NCBI GenBank assembly: GCA_012927585.1
Contig: JABBOY010000022.1
Location: 186,001 to 250,000, forward strand
Direction: 5' to 3'
Length of the DNA: 64,000 bases
DNA from: Glaciimonas sp.
GTDB taxonomy: Bacteria; Pseudomonadota; Gammaproteobacteria; Burkholderiales; Burkholderiaceae_D
Part shown: in pieces, positions 45,106 through 55,446 of the stretch
Layout of the letters: each line of letters opens with the position of its first letter
How positions within the stretch are numbered: the stretch's first letter is position 1
The notes under the pieces: model-generated
Databases searched by the model: none
Told to the model about the DNA's origin: nothing
The model's input: only the letters and a program-made list of their open reading frames with translations
Translations under genes and position numbers: made by a program

Positions 45106-46622
45106 GCTGTTTCACCACCCTCTGTGTTCTTTTTTTCGGTATGATGGATCGGCCACATGATGCGAAATGTGGCACCGACGCCACATTGGCTTTTGACTTC
45201 TATGCTGCCATCATGCTTTTGCATGATGCCGTACGAAAGCGACAGGCCAAGCCCGGTTCCCTTGCCTATCGCCTTGGTCGTAAAAAATGGATCAAAAATA
45301 CGCGTCAGGTTCTCTTCCGAAATCCCGTTCCCATTATCTTCGATCTCAATCCAGACTTTCTCCTCCATTGTTCCACTACGGATAGTGATTTTTCCACGCG
45401 CCTTACCCATCGCATTGGCGGCATTCAGCACCAAGTTCATGATCACCTGATTAATCTGCGAGGGCAGGCATTCAACCTCAGGAATATCGCCGTATTCCTT
45501 GACGACGTCGGCTTTGTATTTAACTTCGTTACTGACAATATTGAGCGTGGATTCGATACCTTGATGCAGGTTTGCCCATTGCCATTCCTGGTTTTCGTCC
45601 ACCCTGGAAAAATCTTTCAGGTCCTGCACGATTTTTCTTACGCGCGCAATGCCTTCCTTGGATTCACGCATCAGGGCCGGGATATCTTCTTTCAGGAACG
45701 CCAGTTCCACTTGTTCGCGCACACTCTTGATTTTTGCTGCGACTTCAGCGGACACTATCTCCGGCTCGGCTGCCTCATAGGCGGCAAGCATCCGAAACAT
45801 TCCCTCCAGATATTTCTCAAGCGTACTAAAATTTGAAAAAATATAGCCTATCGGGTTATTAATCTCATGCGCGACACCGGCCGCCAGATGGCCAATTGAA
45901 GCCAGTTTTTCGGATTGTAAAAGTTGCTGCTGCGCCATCGACAGCTTGGCATTGAGCGCCGTCAATTGGGTATTGCGACGCTGGGTATCGGCATCTGTTT
46001 TTTTACGGATTCGGATATCCTCGGCAAGTTTCAGATTTGCATCCGCCAACTGGCATGTGCGGCATTCCACCACGCGTTCCAGATCAACCTGCGCCCGGCG
46101 CAAGGCTTCTTCGGCAATGCGCCGTTCCGAAACATCTTGCAGCGTCTCGATCGCACCGACTACTTGCCCATGAAGATTACGCAATGGCGCCGCTGTAAAA
46201 TGCAACCACAATCCGTTATTGCCCAGTTGTGGGAAAAAATCCTCAGCCTCGAATGCATCCTGAATCAAGTTGGAACGCTTGAATTTATCCTGGTAATACG
46301 TGTCGAGCATCGATTCCAGACTATTGGATACAATCAGGTCCGCCAACACCGGTCGCTGTTCCGTGTAAAACGGCATCCAGTGATTGCTCGTTCCTATCAT
46401 TTCTGAAGCCGACACTCCGAACAAATACTCGCAGGCACGATTCCAGTGCGTAATGATATGGTCGGCATTAATGACGAAAGTGGCAACCGGATTGCCATCA
46501 AAAAATGTCGAGAGCGCGGGCGCCGAAAGCCCTTGTGAAAAATCGGCCACACCCTGCGTCTCAGCAGTATCGTTTTCAGCACTTGCCATGGATAGCCTTG
46601 CGTCAATATTATTAGTCTGCAT
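45102..46622 (-). CDS. PAS sensor histidine kinase
   Basis: A 506-residue soluble kinase: PAS (about 35-170, NPVATFVINADHIITHWN), a PAC-like segment (GAIETLQDVSERRIAEEAL), coiled coil (about 170-240), phosphoacceptor His in [20 protein letters not shown], and HATPase ([28 protein letters not shown]). No transmembrane helix is seen. It overlaps the receiver/HD-GYP gene by four bases. It is clearly paralogous to the kinase at 52644. ATG 46589 is an alternative start. Confidence 0.9.
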   Translation of the reverse strand: MQTNNIDARLSMASAENDTAETQGVADFSQGLSAPALSTFFDGNPVATFVINADHIITHWNRACEYLFGVSASEMIGTSNHWMPFYTEQRPVLADLIVSNSLESMLDTYYQDKFKRSNLIQDAFEAEDFFPQLGNNGLWLHFTAAPLRNLHGQVVGAIETLQDVSERRIAEEALRRAQVDLERVVECRTCQLADANLKLAEDIRIRKKTDADTQRRNTQLTALNAKLSMAQQQLLQSEKLASIGHLAAGVAHEINNPIGYIFSNFSTLEKYLEGMFRMLAAYEAAEPEIVSAEVAAKIKSVREQVELAFLKEDIPALMRESKEGIARVRKIVQDLKDFSRVDENQEWQWANLHQGIESTLNIVSNEVKYKADVVKEYGDIPEVECLPSQINQVIMNLVLNAANAMGKARGKITIRSGTMEEKVWIEIEDNGNGISEENLTRIFDPFFTTKAIGKGTGLGLSLSYGIMQKHDGSIEVKSQCGVGATFRIMWPIHHTEKKNTEGGETA

Positions 46623-46626
46623 GCCA

Positions 46627-47478
46627 TCAATCCACTTGCGTCGCTAAAATCTGGCACATCTCATTAAACTGCAACTCTGTTTCGCTCAACACCTGCAGCA
46701 CAGTCTGCTGATCCAGGTTCAGGCTATTCCATGCATGCGACGAGAATGGCGGCACTAACTCATCCTCATCTGCAGAAAGATCCAACGCATGGGCCATCGC
46801 ATCGGCAACCTGGACCAGGTTGGTCAAGCCGCCACTCCATTGCTGGTCTGGCACATGGTGCCCGGCAATTGCCATCTGAATAGCGGGAGGAAAACGCCAG
46901 TGCTCCGCCAGCACTTGGCCGGCGGCAGTATGATCGTATGACAATATCGCGCGCTCGGCCTCCAGCATGGTGCAGTCATGCTTGGTCCGATACTGCATTG
47001 CAGCTTGATACTGCTCAGGAAATCCGGTCACCAGCACAAGTCGACCAATATCATGCAACAACCCTGCCATGAACGCAGACTCTGGATTAATGTCAACCCG
47101 TTTAGCGATCAGTCTGGCACAAACAGCGGTAGCAATCGAGTGCCGCCAAAATATCTGAAAGTCAAAACCACCATGATCTTTGGTCGGAAAACGATCAATC
47201 ACGGCCGCAGCCGTAATCAGGGTGCGAAGACTGTTCAAGCCAAGAATCGATAATGCTTGCGGCATTGTCGTGACTTTACGCTGCATCCCGTAAAAGGAGG
47301 AGTTAGCCAAATGTAAAGCCTTGGCCGACAGCGCCTGGTCTTTAGAAACCATCGCTGACAATTGATTAATATCGGCATTGCTCTGCCCGATACTGCCCAA
47401 AAGCTGCATCACTACCGCCGGCCAGGATGGCAACGCATGAATTTTGCTGAGGATTTCAGTGAAGGCGATATTACGCAT
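46627..47478 (-). CDS. HDOD-domain protein
   Basis: A 283-residue protein with an HDOD domain (about 10-210): LPSWPAVVMQLLGSI, KALHLANSSFYGMQ, MAGLLHDIGRLVLV. HDOD proteins usually regulate signalling or motility without a proven enzyme activity. It follows the gene at 47471 (8-base overlap) and precedes the PAS kinase by four bases, so it is in the operon. Confidence 0.88.
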   Translation of the reverse strand: MRNIAFTEILSKIHALPSWPAVVMQLLGSIGQSNADINQLSAMVSKDQALSAKALHLANSSFYGMQRKVTTMPQALSILGLNSLRTLITAAAVIDRFPTKDHGGFDFQIFWRHSIATAVCARLIAKRVDINPESAFMAGLLHDIGRLVLVTGFPEQYQAAMQYRTKHDCTMLEAERAILSYDHTAAGQVLAEHWRFPPAIQMAIAGHHVPDQQWSGGLTNLVQVADAMAHALDLSADEDELVPPFSSHAWNSLNLDQQTVLQVLSETELQFNEMCQILATQVD

Positions 47479-47806
47479 GCCGGCCTCCCAATCGATACTG
47501 CGTCATATACTGCCACAATAATTTGCCGGCTGGGCCATCACTACATCGCCTGAATAGCTTGGCCAGACGCTGTCGCTGGCACTCCCTCTCAACTTCTCTA
47601 TCCGCTTCCCGCTCAATATCAGTAGCTTTTTCCAAAACAATATCCAGGGTTTCCATGCCACTGCGCTGCAATGAAAGCAAAATCGTCTCAGTAACAACCG
47701 CGCCTTGCCTCAGGATTAATCCGCTGTGGGTAACGAGCACGTCTTTCGACACGATCATCCCAACCCGTACTTCATCCAGGGGCAATAGTCTGGCATCGCT
47801 GTTCAT
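47471..47806 (-). CDS. Small protein with HD-GYP-associated N-terminal-like domain
   Basis: A 111-residue protein with a beta-rich segment PLDEVRVGMIVSKDVLVTHS and LILRQGAVVTETILLSLQRSG, of the kind found at the ends of HD-GYP and diguanylate-signalling proteins (compare 43747 and 51358). The C-terminal half is a charged helix (EREADREVERECQRQRLAK). ATG 47806 overlaps the upstream stop by four bases (ATGA). Exact family is uncertain. Confidence 0.65.
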   Translation of the reverse strand: MNSDARLLPLDEVRVGMIVSKDVLVTHSGLILRQGAVVTETILLSLQRSGMETLDIVLEKATDIEREADREVERECQRQRLAKLFRRCSDGPAGKLLWQYMTQYRLGGRHA

Positions 47807-50049
47807 GCGATATCCTCGCAAGACGCCAAAGTAATTAGTCTGCCACGTGACTGGGATTGGGCGCCCATCGAGCGACAAGTTACGCTAAACCATGTTCCAC
47901 CGATTTCAACGACACTGGCAAGATCCTCCGTCATATCGTGGATCGCTTCAGACAGGCTCGGCAATGCATAAGCCAAATCGCAACCCGGCATCAGACCCAT
48001 CCGTGAAAAAAATGCCGTTGAGGCCGCATTCACAAAAACAACCACAGCCTGATCATCCAGGCCAATGATCGGTAACGGCAGGTATTCCAGGACTTCGCGG
48101 ACAATATCGAGACTGATTTCATTTCGGGCGATTTTTTGCTGCTTCTGTTTAAGCACCATCCCCAATTGCCTGTTTGCCGCTGCCAGTTCCTGGTTGACAG
48201 TCTGCACTTCTATATTGAGTCGCCGGTTCTCATCTTCTACTTCCTTGCGGCGAAACGCTTCCGCTATATGTCCGCGCAGTTGGTTATCTTCCCAGGGCTT
48301 GGTGAGGAATTTATAAATAGCCCCTTCGTTGATGGCGTCCGTGACCGATTTCAATTCGGTATAACCAGACAGAACGATACGCACGGTATCGGGATATTTT
48401 TCTTTTGCGGCGCGCAGGAAATCAACCCCCATCATGCCCGGCATACGCTGATCGGACACGATGACATCAACCGCCTTATCCTCAAGCAGCGCCAATCCTT
48501 CCGCGCCGCTATTGGCAGTCAGAATCTGATAACCATCGCGTCGCAACAGACGCTTTAGCGCAGTCAGGATGTTGGGCTCGTCATCCACCAGCATCAAGGT
48601 GCGAGAGGATTGTTTGACGTCGCCGAAAGCATGTTCCGGCAGGCTGAATCCATCGCGTAAAAAAACGCCGATTTCAGCTTTTGGCAAAGGATGACTGATG
48701 AGAAAACCCTGCATCTCATCACACCTGTTTCGCCGCAAGAAATTGCACTGCGCTGCGTTTTCCACACCCTCAGCCACCACCTTGATACCGAGGCTGTGCG
48801 CCATTGAAATGATGGTTTTTGCTATCGCGGCGCCATCCTGGTTTGCCTCGATATCGCTGATGAATGAACGGTCGATTTTGACGCGATCGAAAGGGAAGCG
48901 CTTCAAGTAGCTCAGGGAAGAGTAACCGGTGCCGAAATCATCCAATATCAAATCCACTTCAAGCATTTTCAATTGGCGCAGGATATTTTCACTGGAGGAG
49001 CTGTCCTGCATCAAGACTTTTTCCGTGATTTCAAGGGACAGCATATGCGGATCAAGCCGCATTTCAGCCAGCAGGTCTTCAACTTTATCGGCTAATTGGG
49101 CATCTCTGAATTGCCTTGGCGAAACGTTTACTGCAACCCGAAAATCCGCCAACCCCTCATCGAGCCAGCTGCGCATATCCTGGCAAGCCCTACGCAAGAC
49201 CCACTCGCCAATCGCCCCTATCAATCCTGACTCTTCTGCAATCGGAATAAAGCGATCAGGCGCTATCAATCCCAGCTCCGGGTGTTCCCAGCGCACCAAT
49301 GCCTCCAGGCTGACCAGTTTGCCGGTCTGCAAATCCACCAGCGGTTGATAATGCAACAACAGTTGATTACCGGCTATTGCTAAATGCAGCGTATGTTCCA
49401 GTACCGCCCGCTCCAGCATGTTTTCGTTCAACTCGCTGAAAAAAAACTGATAGTTGCTCCGGTCACTATCAGCATATTTAGCCAGTATCCCGGCATCATC
49501 TGCCATCTCCAGTTTTTCTACACTTGAATAGGCGGCGGACATGATGCCCATATCAAACAGGATGACTTTCAGAATCGCACTCAATAACGTTTCAAACTCA
49601 GTGAAATCGTGATTGCTGATTTCCCATAACAGTGGCATTAATTGCGCCAAATAGTGCCTGTAAGCAGCCACACTGGCCTCCGACGTGAGTCCGAGATGCT
49701 GCTGTGCCATACCAATGGCAATCCGGTTGCGCACATACTCTTTGTCATAACGCTCACTATTGCTTGAAGAGCTGCAGATGCAATGCGCGCGCCACAGACG
49801 TGCAAGCAATTCAGGGGCAAGCGAAGAATGGCCTGTGGTGGAGGCCGCGTTTGGAAAATCGTGATGTTGTGTACTAAATTGATGATGAAAATCGTCCAGT
49901 CTCGCACTCAGCACACCAAGGCGATGGACGTCTGCGTCACCGAATTCAAGCTCGTTCAACCGCAACCAGAGGTGCTGCTCATCTATCCCGAGGGCTGCCA
50001 GCAGCCGGCTAATGTCAATCAGCCCGGAATGGTCAAATTCTTTAGACAT
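47803..50049 (-). CDS. Globin-like sensor + EAL + receiver + PAS protein
   Basis: A 748-residue protein with an unusual order. Residues about 85-200 resemble a protoglobin/globin-coupled sensor (RYDKEYVRNRIAIGMAQQHL, with a candidate proximal His, and YRHYLAQLMPLLWEI). Residues about 215-465 are an EAL c-di-GMP phosphodiesterase (LEALVRWEHPELG; LDDFGTGYSSLSYLKRFPFD; AEGVENAAQC), with catalytic residues kept. A receiver follows at about 480-600 (LMLVDDEPNILTALKRLL, VIVSDQRMPGMMG), then coiled coil and a PAS domain. ATG 50049 is best spaced from AAGGA. Confidence 0.82.
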   Translation of the reverse strand: MSKEFDHSGLIDISRLLAALGIDEQHLWLRLNELEFGDADVHRLGVLSARLDDFHHQFSTQHHDFPNAASTTGHSSLAPELLARLWRAHCICSSSSNSERYDKEYVRNRIAIGMAQQHLGLTSEASVAAYRHYLAQLMPLLWEISNHDFTEFETLLSAILKVILFDMGIMSAAYSSVEKLEMADDAGILAKYADSDRSNYQFFFSELNENMLERAVLEHTLHLAIAGNQLLLHYQPLVDLQTGKLVSLEALVRWEHPELGLIAPDRFIPIAEESGLIGAIGEWVLRRACQDMRSWLDEGLADFRVAVNVSPRQFRDAQLADKVEDLLAEMRLDPHMLSLEITEKVLMQDSSSSENILRQLKMLEVDLILDDFGTGYSSLSYLKRFPFDRVKIDRSFISDIEANQDGAAIAKTIISMAHSLGIKVVAEGVENAAQCNFLRRNRCDEMQGFLISHPLPKAEIGVFLRDGFSLPEHAFGDVKQSSRTLMLVDDEPNILTALKRLLRRDGYQILTANSGAEGLALLEDKAVDVIVSDQRMPGMMGVDFLRAAKEKYPDTVRIVLSGYTELKSVTDAINEGAIYKFLTKPWEDNQLRGHIAEAFRRKEVEDENRRLNIEVQTVNQELAAANRQLGMVLKQKQQKIARNEISLDIVREVLEYLPLPIIGLDDQAVVVFVNAASTAFFSRMGLMPGCDLAYALPSLSEAIHDMTEDLASVVEIGGTWFSVTCRSMGAQSQSRGRLITLASCEDIA

Positions 50050-50138
50050 CATTTCCTTGCAGTAACCCAACGGAGGAAAACAAAGACACGGTACCCATAT
50101 TCGACGCAACCATGATTCTTAGCCAGGAAAATATGCGA

Positions 50139-51104
50139 TCAGCCGAATCGACCGTTTTCCATCGGAAAGCCTTGCAGAAATTCGGCCGCCGGCAAGCGTT
50201 TCCCGCCCGGCTTTTGCAATACGGCCAAACGCAATACGCCCTCGCCGCAAGCCACCAACACGCCATCCTGTGCATTGGCGGCCAACACTTGCCCGGGCAG
50301 CCCTAATGGCAAACCGCTAGCGACCGCAGGCAGCGCCTGTGCTTGCCACAGCTTGAGCGTGACACCGTTAAACACGGCAAACGCACCGGGAAACGGATTA
50401 AACGCCCGAATCTTGCGCGCGCTTGCTGCGGCCGATTGACTGAAGTCAAGCTGTGCCTCGTGCTTGCTGATTTTGGTCGCGTAAGTGGCGCCCTCTGCCG
50501 GCTGCGACATGGCGGCCAAACCGCCTTGCTCCAACTGGCGCAGCGCCTGCACAATCATGTTCGCACCCAACCCGGCCAGCTTGTCATGCAGGCTACCGGT
50601 GGTGTCGTCCGGCGCAATTGGCAAGCGCTCGGTTTGCAGCATCGGCCCGGTATCAAGCCCTTCTTCCATCTGCATGATGGTTACGCCGGTTTCAGCGTCG
50701 CCGGCCTCGATGGCGCGCTGGATCGGTGCCGCGCCGCGCCAGCGCGGCAATAGTGAGGCGTGGATATTGATGCAGCCCAGGCGCGGAATATCCAGCACGC
50801 TGCGCGGCAAGATCAAGCCGTAAGCGGCCACCACCATCACGTCATGGTCGGTAGCGCGCAACAAAGCGTGGACATCTCGTGCCTCTTGCGCAGATTTACC
50901 GTCCAGCCGCAACGATGCCGGCTGCGCCACCGCGATGCCGTGCGTCACCGCATATTGTTTCACCGGCGAAGCCTGCAACTGCATGCCGCGCCCGGCCGGC
51001 CGGTCGGGCTGGCTCAATACCAGTGCAATTTCAAAACCGGCCTGATGCAAGGATCGGAGCGCCGCAGCGGCGAATTCAGGGGTTCCGGCGAAGAGTATTT
51101 TCAT
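50139..51104 (-). CDS. fmt: Methionyl-tRNA formyltransferase
   Basis: Adds a formyl group to initiator Met-tRNA. The 321 residues are typical: [19 protein letters not shown] start, catalytic Asn/His region in [20 protein letters not shown] (Asn, His) and [10 protein letters not shown] (Asp), and a C-terminal OB-like domain. ATG 51104 is the family start. In many betaproteobacteria def and rsmB are neighbours; neither is adjacent here, and the gene sits inside a signalling island. Confidence 0.95.
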   Translation of the reverse strand: MKILFAGTPEFAAAALRSLHQAGFEIALVLSQPDRPAGRGMQLQASPVKQYAVTHGIAVAQPASLRLDGKSAQEARDVHALLRATDHDVMVVAAYGLILPRSVLDIPRLGCINIHASLLPRWRGAAPIQRAIEAGDAETGVTIMQMEEGLDTGPMLQTERLPIAPDDTTGSLHDKLAGLGANMIVQALRQLEQGGLAAMSQPAEGATYATKISKHEAQLDFSQSAAASARKIRAFNPFPGAFAVFNGVTLKLWQAQALPAVASGLPLGLPGQVLAANAQDGVLVACGEGVLRLAVLQKPGGKRLPAAEFLQGFPMENGRFG

Positions 51105-51357
51105 GGGCGGTATTGTACGAAGAGGGCTGCAAAATTGCACGTGACTTCCATTTGCAGACCGGTGATCCCTGGCACAAAAATTTAATAGGAATGGTATACG
51201 GATCATGCGATGATTGCCACATGGAAATATATTTACCCTGTAGCGCCGCACCTCTTGTCAGGTTTCGATCCTGCCTGCCCATGGCATGGAGTACAGGCAG
51301 CAGCTTTGCCGTTCCCGTTTTCTCCACCTGACAACAACCGATCAGAGCGCAGATACG

Positions 51358-52647
51358 ATGCTGGATAATGCCAATATCACCATGGATCAACTACGGGTCG
51401 GACTGTATATCCATCTCGATCTGAAGTGGTTTGAACATCCGTTTGCCTTCAACCATTTCAAGATCAAGAACGAGCAACAGATCAAGACTATCCGTAGTCT
51501 GGGTCTGAAGGCGGTGCGTTGCAACCCAACCCTGAGCGAAGTCCCTCTGCCACCCCAGCGCCGGCCTCAAGATACGCCGCAGCAAGCAGCACTGATAGCC
51601 GAGCCGGAGGATATCTCCCTATCGCCGGCGCTGGCTGCCAAATACGTGATGATGGAGCGCATCCAGCAACAGCGGACGGCGGCGGTGCGGATCGAGAATG
51701 CCTTTGTCAATACCGCCAATACCATCTGTGACATCGATAAAAACCTGTTCTCCAAGCCGTCAGAAACCGTGCGCCAGGCAGCCCAGTTGGTGACGCAAAT
51801 TGCCGATTCGATTATTTCTGAGCCGGAACTCGCGATTCATGTCATGGGCGACAAGATGGGCGGCGAGGAATTGTATTTCCACACTCTGAACGTCACCATA
51901 CTGTCGATGATGATGGCGCGCGACATCAAACTGCCGCAAGCGGTGGTCGGCGTGTTAGGGATGGGCGCGCTATTCCACGATATCGGATGCAAGGAAATCC
52001 CAAACAAGATTCGCCTGAAAATGGAGCCACTAACCCAGTCCGAGCGCCACTTCAATGAGCTGCATGTGCAATACGGAATCGACATCGGCCGACGACTCCA
52101 GTTTGCGCCAAGCACCCTGGCCATCATCGGAGAGCATCACGAGTTATTCGATGGCAGCGGCTATCCGGCAAAACGCAAGGGAGAGTCGATCGGGTTACTG
52201 TCCCGCATCGTCGTCATTGCCAACCATTACGATGAACTGTGCAATCCGGTCAATATCAACGATGCCATGACACCACACGAAGCGCTGTCACTGATGTTCG
52301 CCAAGCTGCGCAACAAATTCGATCCGAAGCTGCTGCAAGTCTTCATCCGTTGCCTTGGGGTTTATCCGCCCGGCACCATCGTGCAGCTTTCCAATGGCGT
52401 TATCGGCATGATCACCACCATCAATACAGCCAAACCGATGAAGCCCATGATAATGATTTACGACGCCGATGTCCCTAAGGAGGAAGCGATCCTGGTGGAT
52501 ATGGAGCGCGAAACCGACATCAACATTGCCAAAGCGATCAGGCCGGCGCAAGTGCCACGCGAAATCTACAATTACCTTAGCCCCCGCAAACGGGTCAGTT
52601 ATTACTTCGATGCAGGCCAACCGGGGCAGGAGGCAGTTGCAAGATGA
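51358..52647 (+). CDS. HD-GYP c-di-GMP phosphodiesterase with DUF3391
   Basis: A 429-residue protein. The N-terminal DUF3391-like domain (about 8-60) starts MDQLRVGLYIHLDLKWFEHP. The HD-GYP domain (about 160-340) has both catalytic motifs: ALFHDIGCKEIPNKI and GEHHELFDGSGYPAKRKGE, so it should hydrolyse c-di-GMP, though Lys after HDIG is shifted by one (HDIGC-K). A C-terminal beta domain follows. ATG 51358 is chosen over the frame start. It overlaps the kinase gene by four bases. Confidence 0.9.
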   Translation: MLDNANITMDQLRVGLYIHLDLKWFEHPFAFNHFKIKNEQQIKTIRSLGLKAVRCNPTLSEVPLPPQRRPQDTPQQAALIAEPEDISLSPALAAKYVMMERIQQQRTAAVRIENAFVNTANTICDIDKNLFSKPSETVRQAAQLVTQIADSIISEPELAIHVMGDKMGGEELYFHTLNVTILSMMMARDIKLPQAVVGVLGMGALFHDIGCKEIPNKIRLKMEPLTQSERHFNELHVQYGIDIGRRLQFAPSTLAIIGEHHELFDGSGYPAKRKGESIGLLSRIVVIANHYDELCNPVNINDAMTPHEALSLMFAKLRNKFDPKLLQVFIRCLGVYPPGTIVQLSNGVIGMITTINTAKPMKPMIMIYDADVPKEEAILVDMERETDINIAKAIRPAQVPREIYNYLSPRKRVSYYFDAGQPGQEAVAR

Positions 52648-54320
52648 ACAGCCGGGAACGCCTGATGCTAGACCACAGCCCGCACATGATGCTGCTGGTT
52701 GAACCAAAATATTTGCGGGTCGTGATTGCCAACCGGGCAGCGCAGCAGATGCTCGGGTATTCCGAACAGGCACTGCTTTCGATGACAATCACCGACATCG
52801 AAAGCTCGTTGCAGGACGTTTTTTATTGGAAAGATGTCAGCAACGGCCAATATCTGAACATTGAGGCCCAGGAAGGTCTGTATCAGTGCGCCGATGGCTC
52901 CATGCTGACAGTCATGAAATCGATCGGGCTAGTGCATCATGACGGCGCGCCCCTGCTGCTGGTGCAAGCCAGGGATGTTCAGAATGAGCGCCAGGTCGAG
53001 GACACTCTGGCGCATGCCCTGTCGCAACTGAGGGCGACGCTAGAGTCGACCGGGAACGGGATTCTGGTGATCGATTTACAGGGCAAGATCGCCAGCATGA
53101 ACCACCTATTCAGTAAAATGTGGGGAATCCCCGACGATTTGCTGCTGGAGCACGACGACACGGCCATCCTCGAATTCATCGCCGCACACGTACTCGAAAC
53201 CGACACCTGCCGTACCCGCTTGCAGGAAATCGTCCACGGCAATGAAACCGAGGAGATTTTTCGGCTTAGGGATGGCCGTTTTTTCGAATGCAAATCACGT
53301 CCGCAATATCTTGGCGAGCGCATCATCGGTCGCGTTTTCGGCTACAACGATATTACCGAACGCAAGCGCGCTGAAGAGGCACTCCGCGAATCTCGCGACA
53401 AGCTGGAGGAGCGGGTACAGACACGCACTACCGACCTGCAGATGGCAAATGCGACGCTGCTGACCGAAAAAGCGCGTCAAGAAGTTTTGATCAAAAAACT
53501 CGAAGAGGCCCAGAACCAACTACTGCAATCGGAAAAAATGGCTTCGATTGGCCAACTGGCAGCCGGCGTGGCGCACGAGATCAACAATCCAGTAGGCTTT
53601 GTGAATTCCAACCTGGGAGCCTTGCAGCGGTATATGGAAGATATGCTGAAGCTGCTGGCCGCTTACGAACAGATTGAAGGATCGCTGGCGGCGGACGTAC
53701 TGCAAGATATTAAGCAACTGAAGAAGGAAATCGATGTCGGATTCCTGCGCGAAGACATCGGAAATCTGCTGACAGAGTCGCTGGATGGCTTGCAGCGCGT
53801 GAAGCGCATCGTGCAGGATTTGAAAGATTTTTCCCATGTGGACGAATCGGAGCGACAGTGGGCAGATCTGGAGATGGGACTGGAGAGCACGCTCAGAGTG
53901 GTCTGGAACGAACTCAAGTACAAGGCCGAAGTTATCAAAGAATATGGCGCTATCCCGCACATCGAATGCTACCCGTCGCAACTCAACCAGGTATTCATGA
54001 ACCTGCTGGTAAACGCCTCGCATGCGATCGAGGATCACGGCCGGATCACTATCCGTACCGGCCAGGAGGGGGAAAACGTCTGGGTAGAAATCGAAGACAG
54101 CGGCAAGGGCATCCAGCCGGAACACCTGGGGCGGATTTTTGAACCGTTCTTTACTACCAAACCAGTCGGTAAAGGCACCGGCTTGGGACTCTCGCTATCC
54201 TACGGCATCGTGCAAAAACACGGTGGACGAATCGAGGTCAAAAGCGAACCGGGCAAAGGTTCTATTTTCAAAATAGTGCTGCCACAACACGTAGGGGCGA
54301 GCGACAAGATACTGACTTAA
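52644..54320 (+). CDS. Double-PAS sensor histidine kinase
   Basis: A 558-residue soluble kinase: PAS 1 (about 10-120), PAS 2 (about 130-240, [20 protein letters not shown]), coiled coil (about 240-300), phosphoacceptor His in [20 protein letters not shown], HATPase ([28 protein letters not shown]). No membrane helix. It is the paralogue of the kinase at 45102. It overlaps the HD-GYP gene by four bases, suggesting that the two work as a pair. Confidence 0.9.
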   Translation: MNSRERLMLDHSPHMMLLVEPKYLRVVIANRAAQQMLGYSEQALLSMTITDIESSLQDVFYWKDVSNGQYLNIEAQEGLYQCADGSMLTVMKSIGLVHHDGAPLLLVQARDVQNERQVEDTLAHALSQLRATLESTGNGILVIDLQGKIASMNHLFSKMWGIPDDLLLEHDDTAILEFIAAHVLETDTCRTRLQEIVHGNETEEIFRLRDGRFFECKSRPQYLGERIIGRVFGYNDITERKRAEEALRESRDKLEERVQTRTTDLQMANATLLTEKARQEVLIKKLEEAQNQLLQSEKMASIGQLAAGVAHEINNPVGFVNSNLGALQRYMEDMLKLLAAYEQIEGSLAADVLQDIKQLKKEIDVGFLREDIGNLLTESLDGLQRVKRIVQDLKDFSHVDESERQWADLEMGLESTLRVVWNELKYKAEVIKEYGAIPHIECYPSQLNQVFMNLLVNASHAIEDHGRITIRTGQEGENVWVEIEDSGKGIQPEHLGRIFEPFFTTKPVGKGTGLGLSLSYGIVQKHGGRIEVKSEPGKGSIFKIVLPQHVGASDKILT

Positions 54321-54504
54321 AAGGCGCTCTCACCGGGGTCCCCGTTTTGGACAAAAGTCAAGGTTACAGTCTGCGACTGGATCCATGCACGAATAATAAT
54401 TATTTAAAAAATACCTGATTAGCTACCAACCTAAGAACACCTTGAAAACACTACTGTTTTTGCATACAGCATTAACGGGATGATAATTTTTGAAGGAGAG
54501 CGTC

Positions 54505-54606
54505 ATGGCAATGAACAAAGTGCAGTTTCAAAAAGGGCTATCGTTGGATGGATTTCTCAAGAAATATGGGATTGAAGCGCAATGCGAAGAGGCGCTGGCA
54601 GCTGCA
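54505..54606 (+). pseudogene. IS1595-type transposase, N-terminal fragment
   Basis: About 34 residues, MAMNKVQFQKGLSLDGFLKK and [11 protein letters not shown], match the start of IS1595 transposases. GGAGAG precedes the ATG. The similarity stops at about 54606 where the IS30 part begins. Junction position is approximate. Confidence 0.75.
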
Positions 54607-54611
54607 CCATC

Positions 54612-54974
54612 TTGCAGCGCTTTGATGGGGAAATGCGCCGCTCACTTACTTATGACCAGGGGCGCGAAATGGCACAACATGCGAAACTAACTGAAGAGAC
54701 CGGCATCAAAGTCTACTTCGCGCATCCGCACAGTCCCTGGGAACGCGGCCGCAACGAAAACACCAATGGCTTGCTGCGTCAGTATCCGCCAAAAGGGTCT
54801 GACCTCTCTCCTCACTCACAGCAACAGCTGGACGACATCGCCCGGAAACTCAACACCCGGCCCAGGAAATCACTGGACTGGAAATGCCCAGCCGAACTAT
54901 TCCTCCCTGTAGACGCTTTTGACTTTAAAGCATACTGGGCCGATAAACTTGGCCTTGTTGCACTTGGACATTGA
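54612..54974 (+). pseudogene. IS30-type transposase, C-terminal fragment
   Basis: About 115 residues: [70 protein letters not shown]. This is the last third of the IS30 catalytic domain (with the [11 protein letters not shown] Glu). The N-terminal two thirds are missing. It ends VALGH at the junction with IS1595 sequence. Confidence 0.82.
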
Positions 54975-55446
54975 AACCGCCGTCCCTTTCGTGGCGGCGG
55001 TGGAAACCAATAAAAAAGGACATCCGATTTACATCCGGCTAGATAGAGTGGAGTCGTTTAAGGAGAAAGATATCCAGACTTAGGCCAAAGCAGCGCTGGC
55101 GACATCGGCCATGGTCATATCCGACGAACTTTGGGCCTTCCAGGGCGTGACCGCCCAGGAAGGCGTTTCCCATAAAGCCCATGTTACTGGCCATGGAAAG
55201 AAAGCTGCGATGCATCCTCAGTTTCACTGGGTCAATACCAAGCTGGGTAATTTAAAGACCTCGTTGGCAAGTACTTACCATGCCTTTGATTTTTCCGAAT
55301 ACGCAACCCGGTATCTGGCTGAATTTCAATATCGCTTCAACCGTCGTTTCGATTTGGCTTCAATGCTGCCTCGACTACTCTATGCCGCAGCCGTTACCAA
55401 ACCTCTACCGCTACGCATTCTGCGCCTCTCTGAGGTTGGTAGCTAA
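54975..55446 (+). pseudogene. IS1595-type transposase, C-terminal fragment
   Basis: Reads AVPFVAAVETNKKGHPIYIR, then an in-frame TAG at 55081-55083, then MVISDELWAFQGVTAQEG, FHWVNTKLGNLKTSLASTYH and AEFQYRFNRRFDLASMLPRL. These are the catalytic C-terminal half of an IS1595 transposase (the FHWVNT..LGN region). The internal stop and lost middle show it is dead. Confidence 0.82.

Noticed and set aside
54384-54414. Possible ninth copy of the 62-base element (TTAAAAAATAC end)
   Set aside because: CGCAT and GGAGTAT are not found at the fixed distances; the match is only to an AT-rich stretch at the IS end.
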